64,000 bases of DNA from Gonocerus acuteangulatus (Eukaryota; Arthropoda; Insecta; Hemiptera; Coreidae), in NCBI GenBank assembly GCA_946811695.1, contig OX328123.1, positions 37,289,054 to 37,353,053 on the forward strand, given 5' to 3'. Positions within the stretch are counted from its first letter, which is position 1, and each line of letters begins with the position of its first letter. A program made the position numbers and the translations under genes. The notes beneath the pieces were generated by a model. The model made no database searches, was not told where the DNA came from, and saw nothing but the letters and a program-made list of their open reading frames with translations. Positions 54,807 through 64,000 of this stretch are shown one piece after another.

Positions 54807-55112
54807 TTTTTTTCTTTTTTTCTTTTTTGATAATTAAAAAAAGTTAAATATTTAATTTTAAAAAAGTTTTAGTTAAATTCTTAATCGTAGTGGGAGCTAC
54901 GATCTCGGAACTTTTTATATGAGAGTAGCTAGTGCTATCCCTCGGCTGGAACGTCCTAGGCCATAAGGAGGGGAGTAAGCCAGGTCTTTAGCTTAGACAA
55001 TAGCCTCTCAGCTCATCTATTTCTAACAACAGAAAATTGGTTCCCATTTTATGTATCCTTTTGTACAGACAAATACATTTTCCTAATATAAGTAATTAAA
55101 AATAATAAAAAA

Positions 55113-56357
55113 TTCTGACTCGCAGGAACTGCGTCATCTTAGCGCGGTTACGTACATCTCGAAGAAATGGAATAGATTAGCATCACAAATCACAGGAAAC
55201 TGACAGTAGTCAACTTACATAGAAGCGGATAATTCTTAATCTTTATAAGTCAATACAATTCTGTACTGAAATCGTACTAACTCTTTGGCTACTGCTGAGA
55301 AGGCTATATTCGAAACAACCAAAAATTTGTTGTCATTTTAAGTATCTTGTTTTACTAGCAAATTCGTTTTACTGTTATAATAAACTATAAATATGTGCTT
55401 CATGGCGAATAAAATTCCATTCTGTCGTGGGTTAAATCTTTCTATAAAATAAGAAATAACGATAACTTCAGTTGGAGGCTATGAGGAAGGTTATATAGAT
55501 AGGAGAATTCAAAACAAACTACGTCATCATGATTAGCCACTGCCATCATGATTAGCACAGCCACTCCAAACTTATTACCAATACCTTTCACCGTTTCTTA
55601 GCTTATTTTACTACAATACTAATTTTACAGATAAATGCAATTTACAACTAGAAACAACCAATTAAAAAGTGAGATAAAGAAAAAGAAAAACCATTTTAAA
55701 ACAACAAAACAAACACTTTTTAAGTTTTAAGCGCTTATATCTCTCATTGTCGTTGCCCCATTGAGTATTGCTTCAGAACCTATTTTGTAGAGAATATAGT
55801 AAGCATTCGAATGGTCACTTTCCACTTACCACGATTTCCCAACCGTTATCGAGATATTTACAAAAAATGTATGGAGATCCGAAAACTTTTCATGTCTATT
55901 AATAAAATAATTTTGTTCGCATACTTCCTTAAATCCAAACATAACCAAAATTTAAACATCTTAGTTGGGATTAATTTCCAAGATGTAGAAAATATTTCAA
56001 TTGAATCCCGCGATTCTAAGTACTCACAAAAAAATAATGTCTTACAAAAACATTGATTCCACTTATCTCAGAAACGGATAAAGATATCGTCTTCAAAATG
56101 GTTTCATTCGTTTTCTTATGTTAAGAAATCTATAAAAAAAACATAGAACTCAAAAATATAAACTCAAGGTCCGTCAAGCATATAAACTCAAAAACGTGAG
56201 CGTTACGATTTTTTTTGCGCGAATTTTGCCTCAAACACTATCTTGGACAGATTCTGCTGGTTAACGAACTTGATCTTTCAAATTAGACGACAGATTTTTG
56301 TACCAAATTTTGTCAAAATCGGACCATTTTTGAGCTTGCTAGAGAGCGAACAGACAA

Positions 56358-56421
<64 letters not shown>

Positions 56422-56549
56422 TTTAGCCACCTACATTTTCGTGATCTATAGGGTCGTGAAAGTTTCTAGTCGGCACTTCCGGATTGCGTCATGAGGTCAA
56501 CCTCATAAGCGGGTTCTCCCTATGGAGATAGGGAGAACCCGCGCTAAAA
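55113..56549 (+). mobile_element. Q-family HINE-like repeat, complete copy
   Basis: Head at 55113, colinear with 43651-45083, TA tract 56359-56412, perfect 15-bp hairpin (GCGGGTTCTCCCTAT with its complement) and end CGCGCTAAAA. Confidence 0.68.
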
Positions 56550-57609
56550 TAAGGGAAATAGACAACAATCAAAAACTCAGTTAAACAACAAAGAACAAAA
56601 CAAATGTGTCTGAAGTTTTAAGCACTTATTTCTCTGATTGACATCGCCTAATCACAAATGTCTTCAGAGAATTTAGTCAACCGAGTTGAGAAGATTCTCA
56701 ACCGTTTTCGAGATATTAAGGAAAACATACGATGTTCCCAAAATTTTTCATGTCACTTAACTTAATAAAATACTTTATTCTAATCCTTCCTTAACTCCTA
56801 ATGTAGCCAAAATTTAAACAACTTTGGTTATATGAATTTTCAACGTGCAGAAAATATTTTAACAGAATCCCATGATTCTAAGTACCCAAACCAAAAACTT
56901 GATTAAACAACTATTTTGCCACTTTTCTCGAAAACGGTTAAAGCTATCGCCTTAAAAATGGTTTCATTCGTTTTCCTAGGCCAAAAAGCCTATAAAACAA
57001 GTACTTGCAAGCATATGAAGTAAGGGCAACAATTTTTTCGCACAAAGGCCGTAGCCGGGTAAGCATGGGTTGTCGGCCCCAGAAAGGTTTTCGCTTGAAA
57101 TTTGGAGGATCAAACTAGTCCCTTAAAAGTGGCCTATAGCCAAAATTTCAGCTCTGAATTCACACCCCCCGTCGAATAAAAAAAAGAAAATCGAAATTGC
57201 TTTGATTATTTTTATCTCAGGATTGAGTTGTCGGATCAGAATGAATAAAAAAAGAAAATACGCATCTTTCTTAAGGCTTTTAGACAAAAATTAATTCGCC
57301 TTTCGGCGACATCGCGTTCAATTGTTTTTTCGTGTTTTTATTTTTTAATTATTTTTTTTACGGAGTATCCGTTTCGGTACAATCACCAAACTTTTTGTGA
57401 AAATTCTCTTACCATCGGTGTACTACCTCAATTTTTTTCAAGAAGCTCCAAGCGGTACGCCATAGTAAAAAAAAATCGATTATATTTTGGCCTATACTAT
57501 GGAAAAGCAAGAGGGTTATATTTAATTGTAATTTAATAATTAATTATATATATTTTTTCGACTATGTAGAAAATGTTTGTTGATAAACATTATTATCCGT
57601 ATTATCAAT

Positions 57610-57611
<2 letters not shown>

Positions 57612-57655
<44 letters not shown>

Positions 57656-57687
57656 GGCGGTTCGACAGCTAGGCCATTATTTCCGTT
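57612..57687 (-). mobile_element. Micro-retroposon 3 (diverged)
   Basis: A T-run of about 41 then a 33-base body that on the minus strand reads 'ACGGAAATAATGGCCTAG...CCGCCGC'. Flanks TTATCAATGG at 57602-57611 and 57688-57697 are 10-bp target duplications. A decayed copy of the same insertion lies in the other arm at about 59660-59703. Confidence 0.7.
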
Positions 57688-57911
57688 TTATCAATGGTTA
57701 TTGTTTAGATTAATCCTATTATTTATTTATTTTATACATCGACTCCACAACTAAGACGATTAGCAGGTAACGAAGTGTGTGACGTCTTAGTTTTACTGAA
57801 TCAAGTTAATAAATAGTGTAAATAAAACAAGTAATCCTACTAAGAATCAGTTCATATCTGTAATCCGCTCCTTTTCTATTTAAATAAGCCAAGATTTCTG
57901 CGTACGAATAA

Positions 57912-58097
57912 AGGCTGATTCACGCTAGACCGTGTCAGGTCCGGGCAGGGCCACGGTGAAACAATCACACCAGCATTTTCAATGGACTCGTTCACGCTAT
58001 ACCGGGCCGGGTCCGTGTTTTATGCGTGTGTGATTGCTTCCCCGTGTCCCGGCCATGGCTCGGCCCGGACCCGACACGGTTAAGCGTGAATCGGCCT
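57912..58097. mobile_element. 186-bp MITE, left-arm copy
   Basis: Terminal inverted repeats begin AGGC(T/C)GATTCACGCT and extend about 75 bp. TAA flanks both ends (57909-57911, 58098-58100). The 3-bp TAA duplication is typical of Harbinger-type MITEs. GC-rich compared with its surroundings. Confidence 0.8.
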
Positions 58098-58354
58098 TAA
58101 GTCTCATCCGAGCAATATTTTAGTGCAGTTATATAAAGTGACATCGTGTGTTTAGTAAGCATATTCATACTTAAAATATTGCGTATTTATGAACAAATAA
58201 TCCAAGGTGTCCTATTTGTGAAAAGCCCCCCCCCCCCACACAGGATAGCACAGATTGTGAATCCATAGAAATCCAGGAAGAATTTCTGTGTGACTGATGG
58301 AAGTATCGCGAATGAGGCAGTAAGTGATCCAGGAGGCTCATGCAAATTGATGGT

Positions 58355-58823
58355 ACAGGGAGATATAGTGGACCGAGGTTTTCGTCACGTAAAGGGTGAT
58401 TTAGAAAATAAGGGCATTCAAGTACTAATGCCCGCCTTGAAAGGTAAACGAAAGCAATGAACAACTGATGAATCAAACGAATCTAGATTTGTAACAAAAT
58501 CCGTTGGCTTGTTGAATCAGTACATGGTACGTTAAAGCAAAAAATTAAGCTTCTTGATAAAAAACTAGACAATAAAATGCTTCCGAAGATTGGCATTTAT
58601 TTCAAAATAGCAGCTTTTCACCACAATCAGTTTGGAAAAAGATATTCATCTGATCTTGGTTACTCAGATGAAATATTGAGTAGGATAAAGAGGTACATGT
58701 ACGTTGAATACATTAGCTGGAGAGGTTGAAGCCAATGGCCTGCAACGCAAGAAACTTCCATTTGAAAGCGTCACTTTGGATGACTTACATGATTTTCCAG
58801 AAATTCTTTCTGGACTTCTCTGA
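58355..58823 (+). pseudogene. DDE_Tnp_4-type transposase, C-terminal half
   Basis: A plus-strand broken frame with the landmarks 'DRGFRHVKGDLENKG' (probable second catalytic Asp), 'MPALKGKRKQ', 'TKSVW.VESVHGTLKQK' (probable Glu), 'AAFHHNQFGKR' and 'DDLHDFPEI', ending at TGA 58821-58823. This is the arthropod Harbinger/IS4-related DDE_Tnp_4 type from memory. Stops (58458) and a frameshift break it. Confidence 0.6.
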
Positions 58824-59150
58824 ATTCAGAATCTAAGCTATCCTGTGTGGGGGGGCGTACTATTTCTAAAGTCGAATCATCTGAACTTGTGCTATCATCT
58901 GACGAACTCGATTCCGCCGACCTTGATTTATTATCATCATTCTCTTCTGAATCAGGTATTCTTCTTTTTAAACTTATTACACGGCAACTTCCGCATATAA
59001 TATCACAGACAGGCATATAATATTCTTTTGCCTGAAACTTCGAAGTATTCCTCTACTTCAGCAGGTAATACTGTCTTTTTGGATGTACCTGGAACTTTTT
59101 TTTACAAGCTTTCCACAAATAGGACACCTTGGATTATTTGTTCATAAATA
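58771..59150 (-). pseudogene. Transposase N-terminal half, opposite orientation
   Basis: On the minus strand a zinc-finger-like 'CPICGK' (near 59125) is followed, in another frame, by 'CDIICGSCRVISLKRRI' and an acidic Ser/Asp-rich linker (frame 59016-58771). This looks like the N-terminus of the same transposase family whose C-terminal half lies on the plus strand. The two halves converge and overlap near 58771-58823, so an inversion has put them tail to tail. Frameshifts separate the zinc motifs. Confidence 0.5.
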
Positions 59151-59236
59151 CGCAATATTTTAAGTATGAATATGCTTACTAAACACACGGTGTCACTTTA
59201 TATAACTGCACTAAAATATTGCTCGGATGAGACTTA

Positions 59237-59422
59237 AGGCCGATTCACGCTTAACCGTGTCGGGTCCGGGCCGAGCCACGGCCGGGACACGGGGAAGCAA
59301 TCACACACGCATAAAACACGGACCCGGCCCGGTGTAGCGTGAACGAGTCCTTTGAAAATGCTGGTGTGATTGTTTCACCGTGGCCCTGCCCGGACCTGAC
59401 ACGGTCTAGCGTGAATCAGCCT
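59237..59422. mobile_element. 186-bp MITE, right-arm copy
   Basis: Inverted copy of 57912-58097 with the same length and TTA flanks (59234-59236, 59423-59425). Confidence 0.8.
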
Positions 59423-60401
59423 TTATTCGTACGCAGAAATCTTGGCTTATTTAAATAGAAAAGGAGCGGATTACAGATATGAACTGATGCTTAGTAGGAT
59501 TACTTGTTTTATTTACACTATTTATTAACTTGATTCAGTAAAACTAAGACGTCACACACTTCGTTACCTGCTAATCGTCTAAGTTTTGGAGCCGATGTAT
59601 AAAATAAATAAATAATAGGATTAATCTAAACAATAACCATTGATAAAACGGAAATAATGGCCTAGCACCGCCGTAAAAAAAAAGAAAAAAAAAAAATAAA
59701 TCCATTGATAATACAGATAATAATGTTTATCAACAAACATTTTCTACATAGTCGAAAAAATATATATAATTAATTATTAAATTACAATTAAATATAACCC
59801 TCTTGCTTTTCCATAGTATAGGCCAAAATATAATCGATTTTTTTTTACTATGGCGTACCGCTTGGAGCTTCTTGAAAAAAATTGAGGTAGTACACCGATG
59901 GTAAGAGAATTTTCACAAAAAGTTTGGTGATTGCACCGAAACGGATACTCCGTAAAAAAAATAATTAAAAAATAAAAACACGAAAAAACAATTGAACGCG
60001 ATGTCGCCGAAAGGCGAATTAATTTTTGTCTAAAAGCCTTAAGAAAGATGCGTATTTTCTTTTTTTATTCATTCTGATCCGACAACTCAATCCTGAGATA
60101 AAAATAATCAAAGCAATTTCGATTTTCTTTTTTTTATTCGACGGGGGGTGTGAATTCAGAGCTGAAATTTTGGCTATAGGCCACTTTTAAGGGACTAGTT
60201 TGATCCTCCAAATTTCAAGCGAAAACCTTTCTGGGGCCGACAACCCATGCTTACCCGGCTACGGCCTTTCGCTCCAAAAACCATGTTCCAGTGAACGGAT
60301 TTTTTTTGGTTAACGAACTTGATCATTTAAATCAGTCAACAGATTTTTGTACCAAATTTCATCGAAATTGGACCATTATTCGCTGAGCTAGAACGCCAAC
60401 A

Positions 60402-61637
<1,236 letters not shown>

Positions 61638-62099
61638 TAAACCACTGTTATTTTCGTTCGCTAAGGGTTCTGAAACGCAAAATTTCCTAGTCGGCACTTC
61701 CGGATTGCGTCATGAGGTCAACCTTATAAGCGGGTTCCTCCCTATGGAGGAAGGGAGGAACCGCGCTAAAATAAGTGTGAGCAGCTAGTGCAGGAGCTTC
61801 AACGTCAGGGCTCCAATTTAAAAAAAATTAAAATCTCCTCTAAGGATGGAACTCATTCAATCCTAGTTGCATAAATTTAGCATCTTAGTACAATTACTTT
61901 AATGAGCCATAAATTAAAAAAAAAAAAATTAATTATACTAGTAAACCTACTCGTCTCCCCCAAAAGCAGAGAAACTAGTATCAAATCACTGCGTAGCATG
62001 TTAATCTCTCTACAATTTGAAAATTAATTTAATTAGTCTATCCCGCAATATACGATATACAGAGATGCTCAAAGACTCAACAAAAGAATATATATGTTT

Positions 62100-62570
62100 A
62101 TCAGCCGAAAGTTATTAGCGCATACAATAAATATATTGGAGACACTGATCAAATGGACCAAAATATTGCGTGCTATATAGATATAAATATAGAAGGTAAA
62201 AAAACAGGTGGTGACCCATTTTTACTTGGCTTTTAGATGTAGCTAGAGGGAACAGTCACTTTTTATATGCTAAAAATCATTCGGACACGCAATTACAGAA
62301 CACTCAAGAATTGGCTAACATTTATTTGGCTCTGTACGGCAACGATAGGAAAGCATACGGCCGACCAAGAAAATCACTGCAATCTTCTTTTTCCCGAGTT
62401 TCGAAGGAAATTAGACTCATTAATGGAAGGCACTTTGGAGTTGACACAGAATGGAAAATAATAAGCTTATTACTGAAATAGCGGGATAAACTGAAATAGC
62501 TCTGTAAGGACCATAAGTGCAATGTTGGTTTGTGCGTTCCTTGCTTCAAGCCTTACCACACGAAAAATTC
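62100..62570 (+). pseudogene. piggyBac transposase C-terminal remnant
   Basis: Plus-strand pieces show the piggyBac landmarks: 'YNKYIGDTDQMDQNIACY' (near 62120), 'WLLDVARGNSHFLY' (near 62225), 'IRLINGRHF' (near 62415) and the Cys-rich end 'CKDHKCNVGLCVPCFKPYHT' (near 62510). Several frame changes and stops break it. It is a different copy from the piggyBac at 4285. A possible right end (CGTAAGGGTTAA) lies at 63271-63282. Confidence 0.7.
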
Positions 62571-63300
62571 ATTTTTGAATATTTCTCTTGTTTTAATACC
62601 TAATATTTGTTTACCTATTTCTTAAATTACATTTTCTTAGTTTAAAAATGTATTTTTGGTTTTGAAAAATGAAAAAAAAAATATAAGTATGTTTGCTAAA
62701 TTCAAATATTTTATTGTTTCCTTTGTATTGTTGATAATGTGTAGATCAACTAATTAAGCAACTTCAGGCGTTGCCAGTACTTTAACTCTGCTTGGGTGAC
62801 TGCCTGGGTAAGCTACTTGCCATTGGTATTGAAAAAGGGTGGCAACCTACAGATACACTGGTGCTAATAGCCCTGCGGTTGACACATGATAAAAAAGTAA
62901 GAAAAAAATATATAAATAAATTTAACCACAATCAATCAATTCTCATTAAAGAGGAGGAAAAATACTTGTATACATCAAAGAAAGGGCCTTATCTGTATTT
63001 TACCCATAGATTTGTAAATAGAGATCATGTTCTGAAGATATATAATAGTCATCGCTAAAGCATATTTATGGTGATATAAAAAAATGTTAAACCAGCCATT
63101 GACCGTGATCTGAATGAGATAATGGTAAAGGACAACTTGTTAAAGGACTATTTAATGAGAAGAGATGGTCAGTGGATGCTGAGCTATTCCATTGCCGTCC
63201 TGTGGAACGAGGAGGGTGAAACAGCCTCCGCTCCATGGCATCTAAGGCCTCGTAAGGGCCGGTTGCCGTCTCGTAAGGGTTAATGAGTAACAGCCTGATA
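62571..63300 (+). other. No recognised gene; small unassigned frame
   Basis: A frame of 88 residues at 62792-63058 ('GWQPTDTLVLIALRLTH') has a protein-like N-terminal half and a Lys/Tyr-rich second half. I do not recognise it. The region ends at a GC-richer block (63195-63285) with a possible piggyBac-type end next to TTAA. Confidence 0.3.
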
Positions 63301-63936
63301 TATTAAGTTGAAGTAAATGTTTTAGCATATCATTCATGGTTGCAAAGAATTCATTGAATCAAAGATATTAAAATAAATTCCGCAGAACACACGTATAACT
63401 AAAATCACAAATACATTAATGAAATTTAATACATACTTGAGTAACTTATATAGCTTGCAATGCTTTTACTTACTGGGAAAATAAATTTTACCTGAAACAG
63501 AGAAAATAGCAATAACTGAAAGCAACATTAAAATAATATATTCTCATAATTCATACAATTAGAGTGAAAGTTAATAACGTACCATTTTGTATCTATTCTT
63601 GTAACAAAAAAATAGTTATGCAGCTTGAAGATTCAACAAGAATTTCACCTGTAGTAGAAATGTTTACCTCAAAAACATTGCTTGATGTCAAAGTTAAAAA
63701 CGCACACACCGTAAACCCAAAATGTGAGAAAACAATAGTAAGATCAATAAAAGTGTTCATTAGACAAACTTAATGAATACCCATGAATCAAAAAGTCTTT
63801 AGTCAATTAAATGACTGTAAAAGTAAATTTCTTAGATGAACAGAAAGTCGCCATAGGAATATGTATCACTAGAAACAAAATATCAACACCAATAAATTAG
63901 TATTATCTTTTCTATAAAAAAGTCTTTAACATAAAA

Positions 63937-63968
<32 letters not shown>

Positions 63969-64000
63969 CAGTGCCTTAATTTGTAAAGAAAATTTCAAAT
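63301..64000. other. A+T-rich DNA, no recognised gene
   Basis: A 69-codon plus-strand frame at 63564-63773 ('QLEDSTRISPVVEMFTSKTL') has ordinary amino-acid composition but no motif I know. An A-run of about 30 at 63940-63968 could be the tail of a retroposon; no target duplication was identified. Confidence 0.3.

Larger units (their letters stand above)
57047..60268. mobile_element. Large inverted duplication around a split transposase
   Basis: The left arm 57047-58218 and right arm 59117-60268 are near-identical inverted copies of about 1.15 kb, with ends 'AGGCCGTAGCCGGGTAAGCA'. The spacer of about 900 bp holds transposase halves. Each arm contains the same micro-retroposon and the same 186-bp MITE, so these predate the inversion. 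It may be one DNA transposon with very long terminal repeats. A clear target duplication was not found. Confidence 0.75.

Noticed and set aside
58021..58080. GC-rich symmetric block as a regulatory island
   Set aside because: It is the inside of the 186-bp MITE and recurs in the other arm at 59237-59422.
63271..63282. Firm piggyBac right end next to TTAA
   Set aside because: The CCC start and TTAA fit, but no matching left end was found, so it is kept only as a possibility in the neighbouring entry.

Overview
This is an A+T-rich stretch of animal nuclear DNA, most likely from an arthropod and probably an insect. The evidence is an errantivirus-type LTR retrovirus, a jockey-type LINE, mariner, piggyBac, hAT and copia remnants, several Helitron families and one split host gene. 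There are no operons, bacterial genes or CRISPR arrays. Almost the whole window is transposable-element (TE) sequence, much of it nested, around one recognisable host exon. I cannot name the species.

Layout. 1-5,915: Helitron pieces, a 36-bp and a 120-bp tandem array, a solo LTR, a decayed hAT transposase, and a Helitron (4004-5618) carrying a piggyBac derivative. 5,916-14,562: a young endogenous errantivirus with two 222-bp LTRs, tRNA primer site, gag, pol and env. A 1,176-bp Helitron splits gag and a stop codon breaks env. 15,513-21,518: repeats of a family I call P around a broken Ty3/gypsy element on the minus strand. 21,816-37,768: a layered nest. A P repeat is split by a CACTG-ended transposon, which encodes a broken protein of unknown function. 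That transposon is split by a 12.3-kb inverted-repeat (foldback) element, which in turn carries a MULE-like element in its left arm and a Helitron and a jockey LINE in its right arm. In each case the opposite arm keeps the empty site.

37,771-46,483: tandem-like copies of a second family (Q), with long TA tracts, a deleted mariner and two tiny poly(A) retroposons. 46,830-50,008: the 3' UTR and last coding exon of a host gene on the minus strand, with a canonical splice acceptor. 50,009 onward: probably that gene's intron, or intergenic DNA, filled with a 5S rRNA pseudogene, Helitron and Q copies, a large inverted duplication (57,047-60,268) holding two halves of a DDE transposase, and a piggyBac C-terminal remnant.

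P and Q look like Helentron-derived HINE/DINE-1-type elements (offset terminal repeats, TA microsatellite, 3' hairpin). The canonical Helitrons have 5' TC, a 3' hairpin plus CTAG, and insert between A and T. The most valuable points are the nested stratigraphy with empty-site evidence, the CACTG transposon with its unassigned protein, the 32-nt hairpin retroposons with a fixed 5' end, and a Helitron insertion inside a retrovirus whose LTRs differ at only two positions. All calls were made by eye; no database search was possible.
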